In this document: positions 9,781 through 22,587 of the stretch, piece after piece
Numbering within the stretch: position 1 is the first letter of the stretch
Layout of the letters: each line of letters opens with the position of its first letter
DNA from: Blasia pusilla
Lineage: Eukaryota; Marchantiophyta; Marchantiopsida; Blasiales
Length of the DNA stretch: 64,000 bases
Assembly: GCA_050084515.1 (NCBI GenBank)
Contig: CM114273.1
Coordinates: 38,068,001 to 38,132,000 of the forward strand
Direction: 5' to 3'
Translations under genes and position numbers: made by a program
The notes under the pieces: model-generated
Told to the model about the DNA's origin: nothing
The model's input: only the letters and a program-made list of their open reading frames with translations
Database searches by the model: none

Positions 9781-10530
9781 CGAGGATGACGTGATGAGGA
9801 GGATGGTAATTCAATTGAGGAGATAACCCATGTGTTTGGACTCATTTGGAGCTATTTTGAGGAACTTTGTATTTTTATGAGTTATGTATTTTTGGATTAC
9901 TTGACTTTCCATTTTGTAAAGTGCCTCTTCATCTAGGTGAGAGTATATGCACAGTTCATGGAGAAGATAATTGACGCATCTAAAAAAATACTTATCGAGA
10001 CTAAATTATGACCTCCCTATATTTATTGCATAGACACTCTTGAGTCTCCACTCTAATATAAAAGACTCGACTAGTGTTATGCACATGCACTTTGCTACCC
10101 AACATATGTTGTATCCCTCATCTATAAAAAAAACTCGGCTATAAATAACTCATCGTTTTTTATATGCGTCAATTATCTTCTCCATGAATTGTGCATATAC
10201 TCTCACCTAGATCAAGAGGCACTTACAAAATGGAAAGTCAAATGATCCAAAAATAGGGAACTTATAAAAATACAAAGTTCCTCAAAATAGCTCCAAATGA
10301 GTCTAAATACATGGGTAATGTCCTCAATTGAATTACCATCCCCCTCATCACATCATTCTCGACTTATCGAGACTAAATTATGACCTCCCTACATTTATTG
10401 CATAGACACTCTTGAGTCTCACTCTAATATAAAAGACTCGACAAGTGTTATGCACATGCATATTGCTACCCAACACATATTGTATCCCTCATCTATAAAA
10501 ACCTCGGCTAGAAATAACAAAACCTCAGCT
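9781..10530. repeat. Interlocked inverted and direct repeats
   Basis: Segment 9781-9978 is repeated in inverted orientation at 10165-10361 (about 197 bases). The loop between the arms starts with a unit at 9991 (CTTATCGAGACTAAATTATG) that is repeated directly at 10363, just beyond the right arm, and runs about 150 bases in both places, each ending CCTCATCTATAAAAA. This could be two LTR-like or TIR-like ends joined by a rearrangement. No gene is present. Confidence 0.7.
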
Positions 10531-12780
10531 ATAAATTTTCCTTTTGCCTCCCTAGTTGCTCCATTTTCTCTTTTCCTCTTAACTTTTTGAGACTCCTTTC
10601 CTCATCTCAAAACTAATTTCTTTATATAGTGGAACTAAGTCTTGAGTTTTTTTTGTAATGTTAAAGGGCATGTAGATGAATGAGATTCTACATGTTTTTT
10701 TTTTCCAAATTATTTTTTCTAAACTATAAGAAATGAATGAGAAAAAAGAATAAAGCCATACCAAAGAAGAAATTGGAAGTAGCCAAACCCACTTTGAATT
10801 ATGAGTACAACTTAGTGAAAGAGGAGCAAAACATTTATACTTTTTGAGTGTAGAAACCACTACTCAGACTCACTATTTATTAGTTTTTTTTTATATCATT
10901 TTGGGATTTTTTTGTAACTTTTTTTACAACAACTTAGACTAAAAAATCCCGCAAATGACTCACAAATTAAGTTGCGAAAAGTTTACAAGTCATTTATGAG
11001 CATGTTGCAAGCCTTTTGCAATTGAACTACGACTTAACTCTACTAAAGTGTGATTGAAGTATGAGTGTAAGAAAACAACACTCTTGAACCGCATTGGAAT
11101 CACAATTTATAAGTCTTATTCTTAAGTTTGAGAGTCCAAGATTTCCACAGGTGTGAGTCTAGTAGGGTTGTACAACGACTTAGTTGCGAGTCTCGTGACT
11201 TGCAAAGTGATTATGAATGTAGTGGTGCTTGTAATGTATATTATGTGGATGTGGTAGATGTACGACCACCATGCTAGTCTATAATGGAGGTTGAAGAGGG
11301 TGGCACATATCATTTGTGATTCCATTTCTTATTAGAGGTTCCATAGGGAAGATTGAGCTATCCCAAATATATATAGGATAGGTAACTATAGATCTAGATT
11401 AAGAGTCCGTGGAATGGAAGGTTGAGATACAAAATGGTTCCATCAAATGAAATATGAGATGGAAGACATGCAGCAATCCATCAATTGGATTTTCCAAGCC
11501 GTGATGGAATAAATGATTATAGTCCTTATTTGATTTCCAAGGTCAGGTCCTTAGTCACACCATCGGTCGCGAATAGCTACGTGTATGACTTCCATACTAG
11601 CAGGGACCTGGGAAGCAAGTCATGATGGCCGATCCATTGAGAGACCTTGGTGTGACCCACCAAAGTAGAATAGCTAGTCGCTTGACTAGGAAGGGCAACT
11701 GAACCTATCGCGGGACTAACACTAGACGAGACGCTTGTGTGTTTTGAGACTAGCCTTAGGTGAGAAAGGGGCGTAGCTACTCGCGGGGACAAAACCAATG
11801 CAAGCAAGGTTTAAGACCTTGGAGCCAAAGGTCAAATAAAGGCTGAGAAACAAGGAACACATGAGTAGTCAAGATGGGCGATATGCCACGATACAAGCTT
11901 GTCTTTTAATAGTATATTATTAATAAGATACATGAGCTATGCACAATATACAAAATATAAAGGTTGAATTCATATCATCTTGGCACTTATTATCCGTTCC
12001 TTCACTTTTATATCCTAGTTTGGATATCCAATCCAATCCCATCATAATCACCATCCTCATTTACATCATAGTATGGCACATTGTTATTAACGCTACTAAT
12101 TAGCATGCTCGTGCTTGCACACGAAAATGATTTTCAATCATTTAAAAATAAAATTTATTTCAAATTTCAAATAGAATTTCACTTTCTTGTTTCTTAAGTC
12201 TTGAAAGAGTAAGAACATTTTTATTTTCTAAATAATTTCACTCCTCGATTAAAGTTTAAAGAATACCTATTCTTCCTTATTTAAAAGTTTAAATAACAAA
12301 TCTTCCTCCCATTCTACTCCTCTCATCAACATAATATTTCATAAATTTAATTAAAAATTTATTTTCCTTTTACATTCTAATTCAATTTTTTCTTCGCATC
12401 AAATCTCAATCAAGCATAAAATTACAAGCTTGTTATTATTTGATTTTATTATTCCACTATATTATACTAAATAAGATCTTCCGTTATAGTTTTTATTATT
12501 AGTGGAGAATGCTTATATGTTTTGACTCGTGATAATTGAAAAGTGTCATCTGTATTATTAATGGAGAGTAACAATTACACAACAAAACAATATTTTTTCA
12601 AAAAAAAAAAAAACTTGAATTTGTATGAAACATCATTAAACTTTTTTTTTCACCCGTAACTTGCTAATTTAAATTGAAAAAAAACGTTCCGTCATGAAAA
12701 AAATATTTATTAAATCGTATATTAGTTACTTACTTCATATCACCACTCCCACGTGCGTACGGGAGGTAACGTGTTTAGGG
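10531..12780. other. AT-rich region without recognisable genes
   Basis: This stretch is rich in A and T, with homopolymer runs (for example 10681-10705 and 12595-12615). I see no convincing coding potential, repeats or RNA genes in it. Confidence 0.5.
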
Positions 12781-13228
12781 CTCTGCGCCTTTCCATGGTA
12801 TGAATTTCGACTTTTCGAAAGTTCGGAAGGAGAGGTTCCTTGTTCTTGAAGCTTACGGAGTGTAGACATTGAGTAACTTCGTGCAGTCGCCGTGCCATGT
12901 TTCAATCTACATCAGGACCAGCTCTGATCTTGTTAAGCAAGAGGAGTGGATTTCGGTGTCCTTCTTGGAAGGAGTAGTGTGGCGTTCTGGATTCGTTGCG
13001 GAGAAACTGTCCTGTCTAGTTCCGTGGGGAGAAGTTGGATGTGTGATTAGCAAATCAGGTTTTGGAATGATCAGGCAGCGAGGGAGAATTGAAGGACGAA
13101 TTTCCCCGAGAAATTTGGCGCTCACAACCACAATTCGGCCGGATTGTGACCGTGGAGTGAGCTGGGAAATTTGGGATGTAGTTGTAACATCATCGCAGCA
13201 TTGTCGTCATTTCTAAGGGCACAACGAA
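12781..13228 (+). promoter_or_regulatory. Probable promoter and 5' untranslated region of the SNM1-like gene
   Basis: GC content rises sharply at about 12750 compared with the AT-rich DNA before it, and the gene's first codon is at 13229. An open frame at 12869-13216 has no recognisable motif and is probably untranslated leader. No clear TATA box was identified. Confidence 0.3.
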
Positions 13229-15585
13229 ATGCCTGTTGAGTTAAAAGAAAAGTATCCGTTTTCTGTGGATACATGGACGTTTCAGTCGAAGACGAAGAAG
13301 CGCCATTTTTTAACGCACGCACACAGCGATCACACTTCGGGAATAGAATCGTTCTGGCAAAGGCGCATTTATTGCACAGACATGACCCGGAGGCTTCTGT
13401 TGCGTCGCTTTCCCAAGGTTAGTGGTGCACTCTGTGCATGGCTCGTGTGTTGTACGTCTTTATGAAAAATCAGCAGGGAAGGCATGTACAATGTGAGTGT
13501 ACTGGTATTTTTTCAGGGTTGTCAAAATAAACTCGTTGCCTTTCCGTTCGCAGTTGAATTCCACGCGGTTTTCGATTCTGGAAATCGGGGAGGCTAAGTT
13601 GGTGTTAGATGATCTGGAATCCTACACTGTTACCGCCTTTGAAGCTAACCATTGCCCAGGTATATCTTTGCTCTTTAACGACAAGCAGCATTGGGCTGCA
13701 GTTATCTGTGGGCCTCATAAGCAGCTGTTAGTTCGTACATAGCTTTTGAACCGATGGTTGAAAAATTGTGTGTGTAAGCATGTTTTTTGGGATCTAATCG
13801 TTTACTACGGATCGTAGGAGCAGTAATGCTTCTCTTTGAAGGTAACTTCGGCAATGTGCTACACACGGGAGATTGTCGCTTGACCGATACTTGCTTAAAA
13901 AGCTTGCCATGCAAGTACAAGGCGCAGCATTGTGTTCTTGACTGCGTATTCCTGGATTGCACTTTTGGAAAGGAGCGTTTGCGGATGCCTTCTAAGAAAG
14001 AAGCTTTTCAGCAAGTACGTTTAGGTGCCTTCTCTTCTTCCAGTTCTCTGGCATTGACTGCAATTGCCGAGTTCAAACCACCTATGTTTGGTTGACTTCT
14101 AATATTGGCTTTCTTCTAATACTGACTTTGTATTGCATGGTTGAGCGTATGAAACAGGTGCAGCAGTGTATTCTGAATCATCCAAAGGCACCCATTGTGT
14201 ATCTGGCCTGTGACGTGCTGGGGCAAGAAGAGTTACTGGTTGAATTAGTAGCGTACTTCAGGACGAAGATCTTTGTGGATAGTAATCTGTTACCTGAATA
14301 TTATGCGGACATGAAATTGGTTGCTCCCTACCTCTTCACAGAAGATCCTCTGTCCACTCGATTTCATGTAAGCCACTCATTTTCGATGCGATTCCTAAGT
14401 TGAGCTCCATAACTATTCATTTAATAGCTGAAGGAAATCGTAGAATTTAATACCTGAATTATCCTTGTCTTACAACAGATTTGTGAAGGATTCCCCAAGC
14501 TATACGAGAGAGCAAAGATGAAATTCATCCAAGCCCACAGACTGCGACAGCCAGAACCCCTCTACATCCGCCCTTCTGCTCAGTGGTACACCTATGAGGA
14601 AAGATTGGAAGGGGCCGGGTGCGGGATGCTCTTGAACGTTGCTCTCAAGAGACCTTCTGCTCAAAGGCATCGTACACTTCCGGCACCGAAAGCAGCTGAG
14701 AAAGATCAGTATGGCGTCTGGCACGTTTGCTATTCCATTCACTCCTCCCGGTCAGAGCTAGAAATTGCGATGCAATTTCTTTGGCCTAAGGAGGTAATCT
14801 CCACAACTCCTCATTGTCACGCGAGTGAAATAATGTTGGAAAGAGCAGGACTGTTCCACATAGATTCCAGCGAAGAGCCAAAAGAAACATTGAAGTCTTG
14901 TCATAGCACACGAAACGTTACTGTTGAAAGAGGTGACAGTCCTACTGTGAAGAACGACTTAACACAGGTTAGGGCCTTAAGTGCTGGCATGGAGCACTCC
15001 ACGGACCACATTACTAAAGAGGGTTGTCGAGAAGGAAGCTCATTGAAGAATATAGTCCCGCTTTTCGGTATGGCAAGGCACAGCATTCCGTCATCTCCTC
15101 CTCTTTCATTCGCTTCCTCAGATTCTCAGCCTGATGAAGAATATTTCAACTCACAGTCTGGCGAGGAGTACTTTTCAGATGGTGGCTATAGAACACCCGA
15201 CAAGACCTTAGCAAATGAGGTTGACACCTCACCCGATTCATACGACTCTGGATTTCATGATGCGCTAGGGGAAACTGTGTTAGTATCTCCGGAGAAGATA
15301 GACGAACAAGAAGTGAACAAAAGAATAGAGAGTCCGGGAACAAGTTCATGGCAATGCCTAGGAACTGCCCCAGACGAACAAATGCTTACTGATCCCGAAG
15401 GTTTAATTTCAGCAACAGGAGTGATAGTTGGAGCATCGAAGGACATCTCTGTCCTACCAAAGACTAACAAAAGGGTCAAAGGAGCAAGTGTTTTAGAAGA
15501 GAGCACGCGCAAGCTGTATAGATCGCTTCGAGCACCTATCCCTCCCCCGCTCCCCTCTCTGTTGGATGTATATTACTTATCTTGA
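13229..15585 (+). CDS. SNM1/beta-CASP metallo-beta-lactamase family nuclease (plant type), 5 exons
   Basis: Exons are 13229-13417, 13554-13659, 13818-14014, 14158-14367 and 14479-15585, all with GT-AG borders and compatible phases, giving about 602 residues. The metallo-beta-lactamase part shows motif 1 Asp14, motif 2 HAHSDH (30-35), motif 3 His96 in ANHCPG and motif 4 Asp117 in HTGDCR. The beta-CASP part has a likely motif A Asp183 (VYLACD), motif B His322 (SIHSS) and motif C Val340. All metal ligands are present. The family (SNM1, Apollo, Artemis) consists of DNA 5' exonucleases and endonucleases used in crosslink and end repair. The order of conserved blocks, including GFPKLYERAK and the IRPSAQWY segment, matches the plant-specific branch of Arabidopsis At1g19025 as I recall it. 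After about residue 350 comes a long low-complexity tail. The ATG at 13229 is chosen because the motif-1 strand starts directly after it. It is probably nuclear. Confidence 0.85.
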
Positions 15586-17360
15586 TGCCTCTGGATTCTA
15601 ACGCCTTACATTACTTTTGTCCTACATCTATGTTAAGGCGAGTCTTCTGTCGTTCACATATTCTCTAACTGCCCATGTTCATCTCAACTACCAAGAGAAT
15701 TTGTGGCTGGGTGTGCTGAATTTTTAGCCGGATAATCTGTACTAATGAAGCACACCCTGAGTAGGGGGAAATAATTTCCGGCCAGGACCTTCCACCTGAG
15801 CCGGTTCGAAAAAAGTTCGGTGATTGATCATTCGAAATCTCGAGTCTCTAGCTCGTAAATTAACTCTACCCACGTTGCTCTGATTGAGGGGAAGACATTA
15901 TGCGTCGACCTTATTACTTTATCCAGTATGTGTTCCCGCTGATTTATGGAAGTTTAAAATGAGGTAACTGTTCTCGTGGAGTTGGGAAGTATTTCAGAGT
16001 CATTGTCGTCACATCATCATGCGGGGTCGTAATCGTCTTCTCCCGTTTCGGTTTCCTCTGGGTAACATGCTAGTAAGCGAACTTTCAATGCGTTAGCCCA
16101 ACCATGCTAGTAAGCGAACTTTCAATGCGTTAGCCCAACCAATCACGCAGATTCCCACCTCCAACATTGGCCACAAGTCACGAACTTCTCCAGCTGAGTA
16201 CTCCCATCTTGTAAACTCCTAGGCGGGTTCAGAGCTGCAATCATGCATGGTGTTTTCTTTGGAGTACTTGGAAAGGTCGATTCAATGCCTACATTACCAA
16301 AATGCTTCATTATCAACTCTAGTTACGGTGCAAACAAATGGATCTTCAAGAAAGTACCAGCGCAGAATCTTTATACCAATTTTACCTGCAATCGAAAACA
16401 AATAAAACCATTATGCTTCGAGCAAGTATTCCTCTTTTCGTGCACTACCTGCTCCTGACGCCATCAAAGGCTATCCACACTCTAACGTCGTTATGAGCCC
16501 AAATTGGATCACCTTGATACTTGTTCGCCTAATCCTGTTTCCCGGGGGAAAGCCCGTCCAGAAAAGGCTCAAACTGCCGGAGAGGTTGAGGTTGGCTCCT
16601 CTGGCCAGGACCAAGGAATCTGCGCTGTCCATCAAACGCAGGGTGCTACTTTCCCGCCTCTGATCGCTTCCTGATACGCAGGAAATGACATCTCTGAGCG
16701 ATTTCTAAAATCCGATTGCAGGCATCCGGACGCACAGGTTCACTTGGCCACGTGATCATTAAGACTTGTGTATCGTGCCCGATGCACAGGAGTACGGCGC
16801 TCTCCGTGAACAGCCAACCGCGTGATCGTCGTTGGATTTCGGCGGCCTCATTGTGGAAACCGAGTGAAAAGTGCACGCCCCCTAGGAATCGTGGTCACCA
16901 TTTCCTTTTGGAGTTGTGTGCGACAAGGCGTCTCTTTTCGTCAGGTGTGGCTGGTTGCCACCACCGACAACATTGTTGTACTGGCTGAATTTTTACTTTT
17001 CATGGAAGTATGCATACAATTGCATAAAGGCTTATCCCAAGAACACGCACGAAGGTGGCGAAGACTTATTTTCTGCGCTAAAACCATTATCCGACAGTTT
17101 ATGGAGAGAAAAAAAGGTGTGAAATAATTCATGTGTATCAACCTCCATCCACTCAAGCTTGTACGAGTCGGAAGGATTAATAATCTTTGAAGTATGATCA
17201 AATATGTATCCCATCTAAAAAAGAAAAAATCAAAGAGAATAAAATAAAGCATTTTCTTGAGGAAGCCGCTTTTCTTGAATTTTCCTAGAAGAGGTAACGT
17301 AGAAAATGGCTTCACTCGGTTTGGAGGCCATTTTTCCACACTACTAAAATACGCTAATAC
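15586..17360. other. Intergenic region between the two host genes
   Basis: I see no gene here. A perfect 37-base tandem duplication lies at 16066-16139. The first part probably includes the 3' untranslated region of the SNM1-like gene. Confidence 0.5.
16066..16139. repeat. 37-base perfect tandem duplication
   Basis: The unit starting CATGCTAGTAAGCGAAC occurs twice in direct succession at 16066-16102 and 16103-16139 with no differences. It looks like a recent duplication. Confidence 0.9.
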
Positions 17361-18498
17361 TAAAAGAAATCAAAACAGACATTTTTTGAAGTAAAACGAG
17401 TTGACTCGAATGAGGATAAGAGAAAATACGGAAAAGCCGGAAGCGTGTGCGCACGTAAAGGCCGAATCAAATCCGCCTGTCTCACGGAATCGCAAGTTCG
17501 CAACTCCGAAGGACGAAGAAAGGAGAGAATCCGATCTCTCCGGACTCCCAAATCCAACAAATAGCGAATTTGACGATTTGAGGGTCCCGCCGTCCCGGAC
17601 TCCGAATCCGAAGAGGATCGAGCGAGAAATTCCGGTGATGACTTCGGATCCGGATCTCATGCCGTATAAAAGCCTTCCGAAGCTCCGGGATGAAGTGATA
17701 GTTGTTGGCTCCGGGAGTAATGGCCGAGCGGTGATCGGGGGAGGAAGTGGGTGGATATGGACGGATCTCGCAGAGGCTGACTGACTGCCTGACTGACAGA
17801 CAGACGGTCGGTCGGACGGACGGACGGAGAGAGAGACGGAGGAAGACAAGCGTAGTCTGGACTTGATGAGTCAAGGGTACGACTGCCACGATAGCGTTGG
17901 CGCTCCGGTGCACTGCTGGCTCGGCTGACAATTTGTCGTCGAGGAGAAGGAGGAGGAGGAGCTGAAGTAGCGCCATTGTTTCTCGCGCCGCGTTAGCGCA
18001 GCGCTGCATTTCTCATTTGCCATCGCAGCTGCTGACGAGGACGGAGGGGGCAAGCGAGGAGCGTTGCGGAGTGCGGGGCGGGGGAGTTGTATGTGAAGGA
18101 GGAGAGGCGTCGTACATTGTACGCAGCGCGGAAGATGTCATATGTAGGTGTTTTCGTTCGTTCGATCGATTGTGGGGTCGATTTCTCGGTCTGTGAGGAC
18201 GGTAGTATGTGCAGTTGTCTCTACTTGGCTCCCATGGCTGAGTCTGGCGATTGCTGATTCGGCTGCGTTGTGTTCTTCCGGTTCTTTTCATGGTCGCCGT
18301 GGCTGGTCTGAGACTGCGATTCTAGACTTTCTGTTCCATGATTAGAGCGTTGTGTGCAGGATCTGCCTTCCGTAGTCCGTGGAGGATAAAGCGAGCATTC
18401 GTTGTTCCTCACGACGTAGCGAGCATTCATGAATTTTGTTCGCTGCTCTGTCTGTACATGTGCTGAGTTTGCTATTTTGAGGCGTGAATTGCCAGCAG
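17361..18498 (+). promoter_or_regulatory. Probable promoter, leader and first exon region of the EndoU-like gene
   Basis: This GC-rich stretch precedes the first recognised exon. It contains microsatellites and several ATGs but no domain. The true start codon of the gene should lie here. An ATG at about 18134 followed shortly by GTAGGTG could be a tiny first coding exon, but I cannot confirm it. Confidence 0.3.
17775..17850. repeat. GACT/GACA/GACG microsatellite cluster upstream of the EndoU gene
   Basis: Short runs of GACTGACT, CAGACAGACGG, GGTCGGTCGG, GGACGGACGG and GAGAGAGA follow each other. The cluster lies in the GC-rich region before the EndoU-like gene and may be part of its promoter or leader. 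Confidence 0.6.
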
Positions 18499-21400
18499 AA
18501 CGAGGACGACGAGGGCTGGCAGACCGTTGGAGGAGAACGCGATCGACGTAGCAGTCGTAACGATGACAATGAGGCAAGGCCTTCTGCTCCTGCTCCTTCA
18601 TCTCCCCCGCCCGCCAGCGGTTGCCGTTCGCAGTCCTCAGATGCGCGAGGAACAATTTTGCAGTTCGTGCTTGATGGTTGCGTTGGATTGCATAGGCTCA
18701 CAATTTTGCAAGCTCTGATGGTTCGGCTGTTGTGTGCGTGATTGGGAAGCAGGCGCGTAGCGAGAACGCGTGGGGCAATCGAAGGCCAAATGAAGGCGAC
18801 GACAGGGACCGCCGACCACCTCAATATGACAGCAACCAGGCACGCTTGCATTACCCTCGTCGCTGTGAGATTTAGCTTCGGTTGTGAGTGAATGTGGATG
18901 TCCTAATTGAACGCAAGATCCCGCAACCTTTTCTCTTCTCACGAACTCGGTAAGTAGCAATCCGTATGACAACAATCAGCCATGGTTGGTTGTGCGTGCA
19001 GGTCTCGTAGCCTCTAGAATTGGTCAAGCCTTTACAGAAGTTTAGAATGGGATTGTGATTTTGAGCCTGGGCGGTTAGTATTTGGTGAATGGAGGAGTCT
19101 TAATTGCGCGGAGGGCCTCACATCCTGTTGGTTCTCATGAAGCAGGGGAGAAGTAATGAAACTACGTGGGGTCACCAGCGACAAGAGGCAAGTCCTTAGC
19201 CTGGAAATTTCTAAAATTTCTTACCTTGCGAGCTCAACTCTCGGGATTGCCCCGTGGAATTGCGATAGAAGTCATTGCAGCGTTCCTAGTACTGGGATTC
19301 CTGAGTCTCGAGGGGGAAAACCTCTTTCTGTCTTCGAAGAGCAGGAACTGTCGTAGTGACAGATGTGAACGGTAGTAGTAGTAGTAGTAGTGCTCATGTG
19401 AGCTCGGATTGTGTTGAATGCAGGATGAAAGGCGACCCCGGCACGGACGAGAGAACGAATCCGATGGCCAGAGCTATCAGGCATGTTCTCACGCCACCAT
19501 ACTTGCCGCGGGGTGTCCTAATAGTGCTTCTTCAAACTTGCATTGCAAACCATGTTTGGTGGAGCACCACACTTTTGCTCGTATTTTGAATTGTTTGCTC
19601 TGATCTTTTGGAAGATCGTTGCAAGATCTCCTCCTTGGAAATCCGGAAAGTGCACAATCACCTTGTAATTCTGAAGGGATGCGTTGTGCGCAGCCTGACA
19701 CACAGGATTTTCCGTCCCTAGGAGAGGAGGAACAGCCTCGGAGGAGGCAAAATCAGGCACGTCCGCTTTCTTAGCTTCATGTCAAATCAGTTGAGAATTT
19801 CTGATCGAGACCGGACAGTGTACCTGGTTCGATCATACAGTGCTTTCTTAACACGGACTCGGTTCTTGCGTTGCGGTGATTTCTTTGACAGAAGTGTGGA
19901 TAGCGTGTGTTCGAGCAATTTTCCTCTTCTGTCATAGCAAGTTGTGAATCGTGAAAGTTCAATTGATGCAGGTAGATGAGCAGTCGACTTGGCGACCACA
20001 GCGCCAGCAGCTGAGCTCTCACACTGAAGAACATAAGGTAAGCTCCGCGTTGAAGGCACAATGCGTTGTCAGAGATGAAAGCAGTTTGTGGAAATAGAAA
20101 CTTGTTTTGCCATAGTTAAATCTCGTTCCCTATTATTAACATTTAGTGTACCCTGATTGTCTCTTCATAAAACTGTGCGGACCAGCATTCGAGTTATGAT
20201 GTTGAGACTAGTAACGTATGAATGTCTATACTTCTGCTTTAGATCGATTTGACAGGAAACAGCAGAGGTAGGTGGGAAGAGCCCATTTTCATTTCGTCGA
20301 AGAGTCCATGAAATGAAAATGACTGTGTCAGGCCCAGTGTAGCGATGTACTGCAATTGAAGCACTCCCTACTTGTAGCAGTACAAAATGGAATGTCCGAA
20401 TGTCTGATCTCGTGATCGATTGGGGAAACCGATGGACAGGACAGCATCTTCCAGACGTTGTAAATAATTACCATAAGAATGCTCACGCGATTTCACGAAG
20501 GAATCAGATCCGAGGCTTGAAGTTTGAATTGATGGAACTCTGTATTCGCTTTAAATGTGACACCTAGCGACATGCTACACCGGATAGACCTTATTGCTTG
20601 AGTTTTTCTGCTCACCCCTGCGATATTCTTTCCTGCGCTTGTGAGTGTTATCCTTGACCAGGTGCAAGGTGTAAGTGGGTTTCTTCAGGAACATAAGGAA
20701 TCCATGTTTTCAATGCGGGGTATGTTTTCGGCTCTGAAAAAGACAGTGAAGGCAAAGATTCATGAGGTCAGATTTTTCGAATAAAGCTAGCAGATACTAA
20801 TATTACAGAACTATGAGGCATAGTGCCTGCGATGATAATTCATTGCTCTCATCTCTCGTCTTGAACCAACCACAGCCTAAGTAGGACTTGTGTCAAGTTG
20901 TCTCAGGATGTGATGACTTGCTGGATGCTACAACTGCTAAGGTCGAAGGAGCTCACCTCTTAGGTTTTTGAAACCTTGTGCCGCCAGCTGTCAGATGAAG
21001 AGTCCGAGGCTGTGAACTGCCGGTCTTATGCCCATTTGCCATGGAAGTCGTAATTGCTTTTCATGAACCTGAAACTGCATTGCATATGATAGACCAAGCT
21101 AAATTGCCGTCAGGACTGTTCGAGGAGAAATCTTGACTTTAAAGAGGGGCTGTGTGAATTTTGCAGTTGGCAGATGATCTGAGGCAGAACTTCAAGCTGC
21201 CTGCCAATGAGCAGCGCTACTCAGAGACTGTGAGCTCAGACATAGACATTGAGCCGACGGGTGATGAGATTGATGACATTCGCCTGGCGTGCAGCAAGCT
21301 GTGGGACCTGGACTTGAATCGGCTGACTCCAGGGCAGGACTATGCAATCGACTGTGGCGATGGCAAGAAAATGTATCAGAGAGAGGATATGGAGGAGAAC

Positions 21401-22587
21401 GCGCTTTTCAGGCACCTGGACCCAGGAGTTTTCCGCCGACCAACATACGCACGTTTTGTTGCTCTGCTCGATAACTACAACGCCCAGATGAATGTCTCTG
21501 AAAGAAAGTCTGCTCAGGAGGATCAGGAAGAGAGAGCTTTCATAGAGGAGATCAGCAGGACAGCACCTATTCTGTACGTTCAGAAATACCTAGCAACAAA
21601 GGGAATCATCCGTGGAGGGGATGAGCAGTTCAAGAATATGTTGCATGAGTTATGGTTCAAGCTGGTCGACCGCAATGGCACAGATGACTCCTCGTCATCT
21701 TTCGAGCACGTGTTTGTCGGAGAAATCAAGAAGGAAAGGGATGGCAATACCGAAGTTTCCGGTCTTCATAACTGGATTCAGGTATTCTTCCCTGCAACAA
21801 AGGGGAATAACGATTAGTGCATCCAGATGCCTTTCATGCGCAGTGACAGTCATTGGTCCACGACCATGGCAAAAATTGCTCGACTTGGTACTCGCATTTC
21901 TAGGACGCTGCCCTGAGTTAAGCATCAATTGGAGAAGCTGCTGTCTCGCTTGCTGTAGGAGTGTAGCTTAAACCAATAAAGGAAGCAGTTCCCATGGTTC
22001 AGGATCACAACTCCTTAAAATAGCTTGGCTGTTTAGGGCTTCTTCAAAGAGACCAGGTTTGTGATGTCTCCCTTGCAATGCCTGTTCCTCATCCCGTCCT
22101 TGTCCTGCAGTTCTATCTGGAAGAAGCAAAAGGAAACCTCGACTACCAAGGTTTTATACTTCCACGACGAAGAGGGGATCAATTGGTGAGTATCTGCAGG
22201 TTTTCGAAGTGGCCTTGAACAATTTTTAGCTTAGAGTCTCCTGCACTCTTTGAATGCGTTGTTTGCTCCGAAGGTAGTTCTGGAAAGAGATGCACACAAT
22301 TGTACAAGCCCATCTATGCTAGAGGATATCTGAAATAACTGTGTGTTGTGCAGCCCGACGCCCATACGCAGCTGATTACCGTCCAATTCAACTGGAAAGG
22401 CTACCTCAAACCGCTGAGCAGCACCTTGATTGGGGTGAGCCCGGAGTTTGAGTTCGCTCTCTACACGTTGTGCTTTTACTGCGGTGCAGAGAATAACCAC
22501 GTGGAATTAGGGCCTTACTCAGTCAACATAAAAGTCTATCCGATGGGGCGAACTCTTGGGTCGGCTTTCCCCATAGCCGAAGAATAG
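18499..22587 (+). CDS. EndoU/XendoU-family poly(U)-type endoribonuclease (plant type), at least 9 exons
   Basis: Supported exons, all in phase 0: 18499-18573, 18753-18839, 19424-19480, 19706-19756, 19972-20037, 20689-20766, 21167-21781, 22111-22185 and 22354-22587, giving 445 residues plus a missing first exon. The large exon begins the EndoU catalytic domain (LWDLDLNRLTPGQDY). Catalytic residues of the family are visible: the His in SFEHVFVGEIK (21701-21730), the His in GLHNW (near 21765) and the Lys in NWKGYLKP (22390-22415). The conserved GVSPEFEFALYT segment and the C-terminal SAFPIAEE are also present. These enzymes cut RNA at uridines in a metal-dependent way. The N-terminal exons are short and encode hydrophilic, Arg- and Asp-rich sequence (DDEGWQTVGG, SENAWGNRRP), as in the plant homologue At4g17100. 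The start codon was not found; a first exon around 18.1 kb is possible. Four early donors appear to be GC rather than GT. Confidence 0.85.

Noticed and set aside
12869-13216. 115-codon open frame before the SNM1-like gene
   Set aside because: No motif, and an antisense frame of similar length exists; more likely leader sequence.
17370-18009. Leftward open frames of 159-175 codons before the EndoU gene
   Set aside because: Composition follows simple repeats (Ser/Arg/Pro-rich) and no domain is seen; shadow frames of a GC-rich promoter.
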